NCBI GenBank assembly: GCA_036939755.1
Contig: JALLAZ010000882.1
Coordinates: forward strand, 1 to 11,475
DNA: 11,475 nt
Direction: 5' to 3'
Source of the DNA: Stephanodiscus triporus
Taxonomy: Eukaryota; Bacillariophyta; Thalassiosirophyceae; Thalassiosirales; Thalassiosiraceae
Below the pieces are notes generated by a model, which was given only the letters and a program-made list of their open reading frames with translations, did no database searches and was not told where the DNA came from. A program made the translations under genes and the position numbers. Numbering within the stretch: position 1 is the stretch's first letter; each line of letters starts with the position of its first letter. Shown piece after piece: positions 1 through 6,557 of this stretch.

Positions 1-1147
1 AGAAGTGGTCTGGGAGGTATTTGAAAAAATCACATTTTTTCCACCGGACCCCCTAATGGGGAAGAAGTGTTGGCCATGGTCTGATAGTTTGGAATCACAG
101 GGCCCCCTAAAGTTCTGTATCTGCTGTATGTGCTAAGCCTGCCCCCCCCCCCAAAAAAAGTCATTCATGCTCAAGGCCTGACGGTACAAGTTTCATCTGA
201 GTCCTGAAACAGAAACAGGGCATTTGTTCGTTCAACCAGTTCTGCTATGTACCTGAGATGTAGTATAAAATACTCTAGATCTAGAGGACACGAGAAGAAT
301 GGACCTTCCACTCTAGATCTAAATCCCACCTGTGGTGGTGTGTCAAATGAAAGGGACGCATCTGGGGGATTAATATGTTTTCATCAGAATGACTCCATCT
401 CTGAGTCTTACTGTGCTACGACAGGGCTGGCTTGGAAAGCGTCCCAAGTCTTATTTGGGTAGCTTTGCAATCATTACAGTTGCTGAATAATTTTTATTGG
501 CAGTAGTTTTGGGGGTTCTGATGATGGTTGCTCCCCTTTTACAACAGAAGAGGCCTTCTTGGCCAACACCCTTAGGAAGGCCGGCCCCAGGTCAGAATGG
601 ATCGATCCATCAAATCTGGGAGGAGGGGGGGCGTTAGACTGAACTTAAAATTTTTATCTGGCAATTCTTCTATTGAATATTGCATTTTGAATTTAATGGG
701 CATGCTCCAGTAGAACTGCAATCCACGATGTGCGTACGCCCCCCCCCCCCTGACAATGAAGGATGAGAAGACAATGCGCCCAGGGGATTCACGACGCTAC
801 GTACAACGTATCAAACGGCGACCGACACGGCGAGAACAATTTTTTGTCAGTGCATTCATTTTATGTTCAGAATTCCACTTATTTTTATTCTTATCCGCCG
901 TTCGTCATTGGCCATTGTTACCTGGAGTAGGCCAAGACGAGAGAGAAGTCATCGTAGTTGGAGAAAAAGAAAAGAGAGAGAGAGAGAGCGTCCCGTCGGA
1001 ATACTTCGAGGGTTGCATTGGTATCTGGATCATCCGCCCGGGGGGGGGAGAACAATTCTGATCATGATCAGGATTGCCTTCATTTCCCCCCCCCCCTGAC
1101 ATCACTTGATGCAACCCAACCCACCCCACATACAAGTTTTTGCGAGG
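1..1147. other. Intergenic region without a recognisable gene
   Basis: No reading frame here has a recognisable domain or protein-like composition; the longest ATG-to-stop frames are about 100 codons and low in complexity. The stretch to about 740 is more AT-rich than the genes to its right. It contains a C11 run followed by A7 (142-159), a C12 run (739-750), an (AG)8 run (973-988), and a 14-bp palindrome at 273-286 whose left part recurs at 311-321. The sequence TGACA follows both the C12 run at 739-750 and the C11 run at 1086-1096. It could be old transposon sequence, but I see no terminal repeats or protein remnant to support that. Confidence 0.6.
1040..1096. repeat. Near-perfect 24-bp palindrome inside G-run/C-run arms
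   Basis: Positions 1053-1076 form a 24-bp inverted repeat with one mismatched pair (G:T in RNA); the central 14 bp (1058-1071) are perfect. It is flanked by nine G (1040-1048) and eleven C (1086-1096), which could pair as outer arms. Transcribed, this would fold into a hairpin; as DNA it could extrude as a cruciform. I do not know its function. Confidence 0.6.
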
Positions 1148-1313
1148 TCGGTCCCACGGAACGGAACAGTTCGACGGGTGTTATTTTTCTTCGGAGTTTA
1201 TATGACCATCGGCGAAAAATCGCTCTCTGCGATTTTTTTCTCGACGATGGTTTGGCCTCCCGAGAGCGAAAATTATAAACACCCCCGTCCGTTCCGATTC
1301 TTACCCGGACCGA
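1148..1313. repeat. Long imperfect inverted repeat (foldback)
   Basis: The two halves are imperfect reverse complements. The outermost 7 bp (TCGGTCC at 1148-1154, GGACCGA at 1307-1313) match. Further in, GGGTGTT (1176-1182) faces AACACCC (1279-1285), ACCATCG (1205-1211) faces CGATGGT (1245-1251), and a perfect 9-bp inner stem (1215-1223 with 1229-1237) closes a 5-nt loop. The stretches between pair only partly. It lies 80-245 bp beyond the stop of the minus-strand PDI-like gene, so it could be in that gene's 3' UTR or terminator region. It could also be a small non-autonomous foldback transposon or a hairpin RNA. I see no clear target-site duplication. Confidence 0.6.
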
Positions 1314-1392
1314 ATCATCCGCACACGGAGCGCTCCCCCCCCCCCCCCCCCCTTTTTCCCTAACCAGCCGAATTCCCCCCTCCCCCACGGCT

Positions 1393-1982
1393 TTAGAGCT
1401 CGTCCTTGGCGGCGTCGTTCGACGATTCCTTGAACTTGACGACGGACTTCATCAACCCTAGTCCTCCGCCCTTGACCTCCGCGATGGTCTTGTCCTTGTC
1501 CTCGTTGAGCTTGGTGTACTTAGCCTGGAGCTCCGCCACCTCCGCCTTGAACCCCTCCTCGGCGTCGGAAATCTTCTTCTCCTCGGCCTCGACTAGATTC
1601 TTCAATTCGGACATGTCCATGGTCATGAACTTCTCGATCTGTCCCTTCTTCGTCGAATCGCAAAGGTCGATGTTCTTGACCGAGCACGTCGGTTTGAGGT
1701 TGTCGGTAGCGAATTTTCGCAATTCGTCGAGACTGCGTCCTCCCTGATAATCCTGGAGGTCGGTGGGATCGCCCCACTTGAGGGTGGGATACCCTCGCAC
1801 GCCGTTCTCGTCGCACAGCGGCTTGCCGTCGGCGGTGCAATCGACGTCGGCGACGAGGGCGGAGGGCGAGTCGGCGAATTCGGCCATGAGGACGTCCCAG
1901 TCGGGCTTGAGCTTCTTGCAGTGACCGCACCTTGGTACGATGGCGGGAGGGGGGGGGGGGGACGGGGAAAAGAGAGCGCGCA

Positions 1983-2031
<49 letters not shown>

Positions 2032-2286
2032 ATGATGCGTTGAGATGAATATATAATATTACCGTTGATCCGTCCCCGAAAAACACCCCCAAACATAAAC
2101 AAAAAAAGAGAAAAGAAGGATCGAACTAAAACCAACTCACCAGGGAGCGAAGAACTTGAGGAAGACGGTCTTCCCCGAAGTCTCCGCATCGTAGTTGGCG
2201 GGGGAAAGCTCGATGGCCGAGACGACTGCAACCGTCGACGCGGCGGCGGCGAATAGGACCGAGCAGGAGGAGGGGGCGAATTTCAT
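1393..2286 (-). CDS. Single-domain protein disulfide isomerase-like protein, ER-retained (KDEL)
   Basis: Two exons on the minus strand: 2286-2141 and 1930-1393, 227 residues. The ATG at 2286 has A at -3 and is followed at once by a hydrophobic signal peptide (about residues 1-24), which argues against any start further upstream. One thioredoxin domain follows (about 26-128), with active site WCGHCK (W49, C50, C53) and the cis-proline region GYPT (P97). A Cys pair at 131 and 139 and a charged, probably coiled-coil helix (about 143-202) come next. The last four residues are KDEL, the ER-retrieval signal. Classical PDI has two catalytic domains and about 500 residues, so this is a short single-domain relative, of a kind I believe occurs in stramenopiles. 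CGHC is the typical oxidase/isomerase pair, so the expected role is making or rearranging disulfides in secretory proteins. The intron splits the W49 codon, directly before the active site. Confidence 0.93.
1931..2140 (-). other. Intron of the PDI-like gene, with (GA)22 microsatellite
   Basis: A 210-nt GT-AG intron. The donor reads TG|GTGAGT and the acceptor CCAAG|G. Joining G at 2141 to G at 1930 completes TGG (W49) and gives the expected FFAPWCGHCKK active-site context. It contains (GA)22 on the plus strand (1986-2029) and a G13 run (1949-1961). On the coding strand these form an unusually long pyrimidine tract before the acceptor. If the intron is retained, W49 is followed immediately by TGA. 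Confidence 0.92.
1986..2029. repeat. (GA)22 dinucleotide microsatellite
   Basis: Forty-four bases of uninterrupted GA on the plus strand, which is CT in the transcript of the PDI-like gene. It lies wholly inside that gene's intron, 55 nt before the acceptor. Such repeats usually vary in length between individuals. Confidence 0.98.
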
Positions 2287-2375
2287 CGTGTATCTAGTAA
2301 GCGATTCTCGCGCGAAAGATATTATTTTTTGGAACAAAAAATATGAGGGGGCCGCCGGTCGCTCGGCTCGCTTTT

Positions 2376-2382
2376 CCACGTG
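2376..2382. promoter_or_regulatory. CCACGTG motif (G-box/E-box, bZIP or bHLH type)
   Basis: CCACGTG with palindromic core CACGTG, in a TTTTC...AAAA context about 90 bp upstream of the PDI-like start. In animals and plants, ER-stress bZIP factors bind ACGTG-core sites in promoters of ER chaperone and PDI genes, so a stress-response role would fit. A 6-bp core also occurs by chance, and bHLH or light/circadian factors use the same core. Confidence 0.4.
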
Positions 2383-2717
2383 AAAATTGCGAACGAACGA
2401 CAGACCATCGGGATCGGCACCTATCTCTTTTGATATGTACAAGCTCGAACTTTCTTCTCTCCTCTCTTTTTTATAGTACACCAGAGAGCAGACCCCAGAA
2501 TGTAGTGTGTGCCTGGAGAGGACGAGACGAAGCTTAGTATTTTGTTGCCAAAAAAGATCTTTCATACGTGGGAAACAGTATTTACCATATCTCAACTCTC
2601 TATTATCGTTGAGAGAGCGTTTGTTCGTTTCTCTCCCATTCCCCACCATCCGGAAATCTGTCTCTCTTCTCGAAGCCAGCAGGCAGAAAAGAGAGAGAGA
2701 AAGAAAGAGAGAGCCGA

Positions 2718-2722
2718 CCAAT
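2718..2722 (+). promoter_or_regulatory. CCAAT box
   Basis: CCAAT, 110 bp upstream of the succinyl-CoA ligase alpha start codon and on the same strand, a usual position for NF-Y binding in eukaryotes. The motif is short, so this rests mainly on position. Confidence 0.3.
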
Positions 2723-2831
2723 AATAACAATACGATACCTCAAGCGAAGAATATCATCCAACAACCAAGAAAAGATAAAAGAAGAGAGAGACAACGATAA
2801 ATAATAACACAAAACAAGAGCATCATCAATC

Positions 2832-4318
2832 ATGTCGTCATTCGTCGCATCGTCCGCCGGCCATAAAGCCGCGCACGCGTTGGCCCTCGCCTCCTCCCCC
2901 TCCTCCACCTCCTCGTCGTCCGCCGCCCGTCGCTTCGCCTCCTCCTACTCGGTCGCAGTCGGAGGAGCGGCGGGACGGCGCGCCGCCGCCGCCGCCGCCA
3001 CCACCAACGCGACGAAGAAGATGACTAGGTCGACGACGACTAGGTCGATGTCGTCCACCGCCCGGGTGTGGATCGACGAGAACACTCGCGTCATATGTCA
3101 GGGCTTCACGGGCAAGCAGGGCACCTTCCACTCGACCCAGGCGATCGAGTACGGGACCAGGATGGTCGGGGGCGTCACGCCCGGGAAGGGCGGGACGACC
3201 CACCTCGACCTGCCCGTATTCGACACCGTGCACGATGCCGTGGCCGAATTGAGGCCGGATGCCAGCGTCGTGTACGTCCCCCCGCCGTACTGCGCCCGGG
3301 CGATCATCGACGCGATAGATGCGGGAATACCGCTGGTAGTCGCCATCACCGAGGGCGTGCCCCAGTCGGACATGGTACGGGTCAAGCGGGCATTGATGGA
3401 TCAGGATGTCACGCGTCTCATCGGTCCCAACTGTCCGGGCATAATCAAGCCCGGCGAGTGCAAGATCGGGATCATGCCGGGGTACATCCACACCAAGGGG
3501 AAGATCGGTGTCGTGTCGCGTTCGGGCACGCTCACGTACGAGGCCGTGGCGCAGACGACGGCAGTCGGATTGGGACAGTCGACGTGCGTCGGGATCGGGG
3601 GCGATCCCTTCAACGGCACGTCCTTCGTCGACTGCCTACGTAAGTTCAACGACGATCCCCAGACGGAGGGGATCGTCATCATTGGGGAGATCGGCGGCTC
3701 GGCCGAGGAGGAGGCCGCCGAGTGGTGGCACGACAACGGCGACAAGAACAAGCCGGTGGTGGGGTTCATCGCGGGGATGACAGCTCCCCCCGGGAGGAGG
3801 ATGGGTGAGTGTGTTGATGATAGATGATAGATGATTGACGATGGATGCACATGCTCGGGGCGGGGGGGCGGTGTGGAGTGGAGTGGACAGCTTTCCCCCC
3901 CCTCTCTCTGTTTGCTTCCCCCCCCCCCCTCCCCACCCAACTTTTGTCGTCCGTGCGTGTGTTTTTCGACGTATCGACCCTTTCGGGGGTGGGGGGGCAC
4001 GGCGGCGGGCGCGACAGTTATATATTTTCGCGATGTTATGTCTATTATGCACATATTCGGATATTTTTGAACACGCACACACCCCTCCCTCATCTCATCT
4101 CCTCCCTCCTCCTCCTCTCGCGTCTCGCCGCCGCGCACGCACGCCACCGAACAACGACAACCGGACGAAAAACAGGACACGCGGGAGCGATCGTCGCCGG
4201 CGGCAAGGGGAAGGCGTCCGACAAGTTCGGCGCGTTCGAGGCGGCGGGATTCCACGTGACGAAGAGTCCGAGTCAGCTCGGGACGACCATGATGAGGGCC
4301 ATGGGACTCGCGGAATGA
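2832..4318 (+). CDS. SUCLG1: Succinyl-CoA ligase (synthetase) alpha subunit, mitochondrial
   Basis: Two exons, 2832-3804 and 4176-4318, 371 residues. The alpha subunit, with a beta subunit not in this window, converts succinyl-CoA plus NDP and phosphate to succinate plus NTP in the TCA cycle. The first ~76 residues are rich in Ser, Ala, Thr and Arg with almost no acidic residues, as in a mitochondrial presequence; the conserved part starts near ARVWID (77-82). The CoA-binding Rossmann part carries [10 protein letters not shown] (91-100) and VTPGKGG (115-121). The ligase half has IGPNCPG (197-203), SRSGTLTYE (229-237), and GHAGAI, whose His326 is the phosphorylated catalytic residue. Length and motif order fit the family end to end. 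The start ATG has A at -3. The alpha subunit alone does not show whether the enzyme uses ATP or GTP. The intron lies in the Gly325 codon, directly before His326. Confidence 0.97.
3805..4175 (+). other. Intron of the succinyl-CoA ligase alpha gene
   Basis: A 371-nt GT-AG intron with donor ATGG|GTGAGT and acceptor AACAG|GACAC. Splicing makes GGA (Gly325) from G at 3804 and GA at 4176-4177, restoring GRRMGHAGAI. It is rich in C and G runs (for example C11 near 3919-3929) and in CT tracts towards the acceptor. If it is retained, translation stops seven residues after Met324, losing His326. Confidence 0.95.
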
Positions 4319-4876
4319 ATGAACGAATGCGGATGTAATCGAATAATGAAAATGAATCGACGAAGAATGAATCGAATTGAATCGGAGCGAGAGGATGACG
4401 AGAGAGGTAGGGATAGTGGAAGATGGTGGGATGGAGGGGGGTGAATTAGGATCTTTATGACGTGTGTGTGTGTGTGTGTTTTAGCGTGCGAATCGAGATG
4501 GGGGGGGGGAATAACACGGATCGGGGATGGAGGGAGACGGACGGTCAATCGGTCGGGGAGCGAGAGCGGCATCCGAACGAAAACGGGGGTAAGGTCGAAC
4601 ATATTATTATTTTCGAAAATAGGTTAAAAAAAAAACGAAAATCGAGCGCTTGTATTTTCGAAAGATGTGTTAAACCCCATCATCCCCGTCGTCTTCATGT
4701 GTAAGGATATAGGTCGTAATATCTCACGTTACGTTTATCGGGGGGTATGAAATATAATTACGCCCCGACCTAAATCCACGACATTCATCTCAAATGTGGC
4801 CCATCAAGCATCAGTAAACATTGATCCGTGTATACATGTCTGGTCAGAATTCAAACTGCGCACTGTATATATATTT
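4319..4876. other. Convergent intergenic region (two 3' flanks)
   Basis: This 558-bp region lies between the stop of the succinyl-CoA ligase gene and the distal stop (4877) of the minus-strand gene, so it should hold both 3' UTRs. It starts with loosely repeated AATGAA/AATCGA units (to about 4385), then (GT)9 at 4462-4479, a G run near 4501-4509, a 14-bp perfect palindrome TATTTTCGAAAATA at 4608-4621, and a second TATTTTCGAAA at 4653-4663. No gene is visible, and I recognise no clear polyadenylation signal. Confidence 0.6.
4462..4479. repeat. (GT)9 microsatellite
   Basis: Eighteen bases of GT repeat, about 145 bp beyond the succinyl-CoA ligase stop codon, probably in its 3' UTR. Confidence 0.95.
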
Positions 4877-5020
4877 TTACACAAATGATCGGTTACGAAT
4901 GCCTTGTATAAACGCCCCATCAACACCAGCACTTTTCGCAATATCGGCAAGCTCATCGAATCTGGTACGCCAGGCATCGGTAAAAACTGCTTCTTGCAGT
5001 AGCGTTGTCTGGGCATCTTC
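4877..5020 (-). other. In-frame, protein-like continuation beyond the TAG of the upstream gene
   Basis: Reading on in the same frame after TAG (5021-5023), there are 47 sense codons before TAA at 4877-4879. The peptide begins EDAQTTLLQEAVF and goes on through WRTRFDELADIAKSAG to IRNRSFV. It reads as the natural helical end of the preceding charged helix, not as random untranslated sequence. It is either part of the original protein cut off by a recent stop mutation or sequence error, or reached by readthrough or splicing. Confidence 0.5.
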
Positions 5021-5689
5021 CTAATCTTCCCTGACACCCCCCAAGGCGGTTTCTGCGGCTTGCTTTTCCTCTTTGACTTGAACGAAACTCTGAAGAATGC
5101 TCTTTGGGCGATCTTCTTCGCGATCGCGACGGGGTTTCTTCGAAGGCGAGCCGGTGGAGTTGTTCGCGCCACTGAAATCATTTCCATCGGCACCACTTGT
5201 CAAATCCACCGTTTCGATTGGTTTGGAGTTCTTTAACGCAGCTTCCAATGCGGCGATTTTCTCATCTTTCGACCTCATTTTGGCTGCTAGTTTTTGAATT
5301 CCGCGATCAATCTTGGCACAGGATTCTCTTGTTATTTGACAATCAAGCTCGGCCTTATCCAGGTCGAATAAGGCATCTTCTGCCTTCGGTTCACGGCCAG
5401 TTGGGTGGAGTACATTGTTGTTGTTGCTGTTGGCGGAGGCGGTTGATACCGTGGGGATATTGTTGTTGTTGGCAGGTGGCGCGCATATGTTGCCTTGTGG
5501 CGGCGCGTTCGGTGCGGATGCAGACGCTGCCGCCGGTGCGCATGCGGGGGGGGCGGGGAGGACCGGCGGCGGTCCTCCGGCGACGACCGGCCGAATCATC
5601 CCCCGCCGGGGCTGGGGAGGAGGAGGAGGGGGGGGTCCAGTCGTCGTCGCCCCGCTCCCATCCTCGTGATTGGCCACTCCGCTGGACAT
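5021..5689 (-). CDS. Hypothetical nuclear-type coiled-coil protein (222 aa to TAG)
   Basis: I do not recognise this family. The only in-frame ATG is at 5689 (G at -3), followed by 222 codons to TAG at 5021-5023. The N-terminal half is disordered: a proline run (19-25), Pro/Ala-rich sequence to about 66, then Asn runs (74-77 and 89-92). A charged helix, likely coiled coil, spans about 103-153. Next come TVDLT (160-164), which resembles a SUMO-interacting motif with acidic residues nearby, and KKPRRDREEDRPK (184-196), a likely nuclear localisation signal. A second helix (about 197-217) runs into the stop. The inferred picture is a nuclear protein-interaction factor. The frame stays open and protein-like for 47 more codons beyond the TAG, so the true product may have about 269 residues, or the gene may be decaying. 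A possible 5' UTR donor lies at 5879. Confidence 0.6.
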   Translation of the reverse strand: MSSGVANHEDGSGATTTGPPPPPPPQPRRGMIRPVVAGGPPPVLPAPPACAPAAASASAPNAPPQGNICAPPANNNNIPTVSTASANSNNNNVLHPTGREPKAEDALFDLDKAELDCQITRESCAKIDRGIQKLAAKMRSKDEKIAALEAALKNSKPIETVDLTSGADGNDFSGANNSTGSPSKKPRRDREEDRPKSILQSFVQVKEEKQAAETALGGVRED

Positions 5690-6167
5690 GGCACAGCAAA
5701 GTTTATCGGGGCCCGCCGCAGGCGCTGAGCACCAACAGATAGCACAGATAGTATATTCGGTATGCAATTCATTATCGAGAAAACGACGCGTGCGGCACGG
5801 TTTTATCAGCTCTATTGCGTGATGGGGGATGTGCAATATTGGGGTCAAATAAAATAATACGCGACCGAGATTTCCTCACCTTAGTTTCGCAGCACCACTC
5901 AGAAACACGAAGGGCATGCAACGCGCGGGGGATATCTCAACGCCGAGATTTCGCGCGACGTGCAACTGTCCAAGCGATTGATGATGTCTCGTCTCGGCGT
6001 GGGCGTGGGTTGGGCGGGGATTGCTGGGGCTCAACGCGTTGAGGTTTATGGCAAAAGATGAGTAAGATCCTGACCCCAGCCAACCTCTCTCCCGTAAAAA
6101 AACAGACACGATGAGTTCGATCAGACATGATTGATAATATGTCGAAAAACAAACTTGGCAAGATTGA

Positions 6168-6231
6168 TTCTCGCGGCGAGAAACAAGACAAAATGTTTCC
6201 TCTCGCGAGGGGAAACAGAAAACATGTTTCC
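6168..6231. repeat. Cluster of inverted repeats built on CGCG palindromes
   Basis: TTCTCGC and GCGAGAA (6168-6182) form a perfect 7-bp inverted repeat with one central base. Next, TGTTTCC (6194-6200) faces GGAAACA (6211-6217) around CTCGCGAG. A third copy, TGTTTCC, follows at 6225-6231. The units look like degenerate copies of one palindromic element (TTTC...CGCG...GAAA). They could be protein-binding sites or decayed repeats. Confidence 0.6.
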
Positions 6232-6333
6232 TACCTTCGGGGGCATTGCGACAGCAACCGACGGCGCAGGTGCCGGCGTAGCAGCAGCAGTGGCGGGCCT
6301 GCCCATGGGAGGGGGGAGGATGGTACAACATAG

Positions 6334-6355
6334 GTCCCCTCGAAGCCGAGGGGAC
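6334..6355. repeat. Perfect 9-bp GC-rich hairpin
   Basis: GTCCCCTCG (6334-6342), a 4-nt loop AAGC, then CGAGGGGAC (6347-6355). The stem has no mismatch and 7 of 9 pairs are G:C. It lies about 200 bp upstream of the kinase start codon, possibly in its 5' UTR, where a stable stem could slow scanning. No T run follows, and bacterial-type termination does not apply here. Confidence 0.65.
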
Positions 6356-6557
6356 GCGGGAAGCGAGCGAGGAAAAAGGCGCAACTCAACTCCATCCCCC
6401 CTGCCCTCTCAAGTACGATAGAGCACAGTGTACACAACATATGAGGACAGCATTAGATACGTAGGAACTGGTAGGCAAAAATCTTTGTCTGACCGGGAGT
6501 TGTTGTCCACCCCCAAATAAATTTTATTTTCACCATCATCATCCGAATCTCCCCACG

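Larger units (their letters stand above)
2287..2831. promoter_or_regulatory. Shared head-to-head promoter region (PDI-like / succinyl-CoA ligase)
   Basis: This 545-bp spacer separates the divergent start codons at 2286 (minus) and 2832 (plus), so it must hold both promoters and both 5' UTRs. Visible elements are CCACGTG at 2376-2382, a TTTTTTATAG stretch at 2466-2475, a CCAAT box at 2718-2722, and purine-rich GA tracts (about 2687-2713 and 2779-2790) near the succinyl-CoA ligase start. No convincing gene lies in it. Apparent open frames on the minus strand run upstream of the PDI signal peptide without adding a recognisable domain. Confidence 0.7.
5690..6557. promoter_or_regulatory. Divergent intergenic region with palindromic repeats
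   Basis: This 868-bp spacer separates the start codons at 5689 (minus) and 6558 (plus) and must carry both promoters. On the minus strand a good splice donor, CTAAG|GTGAGG, lies at 5880/5879. With an acceptor at GCTCAG (ending at 5725) it could remove a 5' UTR intron of the minus-strand gene. Short open frames here (for example from the ATG at 6224) are Gly/Ala-rich and unrecognised. The middle holds the palindrome cluster and hairpin listed separately. An AT-rich stretch (6515-6535) lies just upstream of the kinase start. Confidence 0.5.

Noticed and set aside
247..1388. Several open frames of 70-106 codons on both strands left of the PDI-like gene
   Set aside because: They overlap each other, are driven by C/G runs and GA repeats, and show no domain, signal or protein-like composition.
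2838..3491. 217-codon open frame antisense to the succinyl-CoA ligase gene
   Set aside because: It mirrors a GC-rich real exon; its Gly and Arg runs come from the opposite strand's Ala/Ser codons.
4804..5196. 130-codon minus-strand frame overlapping the hypothetical nuclear protein
   Set aside because: It is a shifted frame of the same region; the other frame has the NLS, coiled coil and continuous helical pattern.
6131..6421. Gly/Ala-rich plus-strand frame (including an ATG at 6224) in the divergent spacer
   Set aside because: Short, low in complexity, overlapping the palindromes and hairpin, with no recognised domain. At most a uORF or relic.
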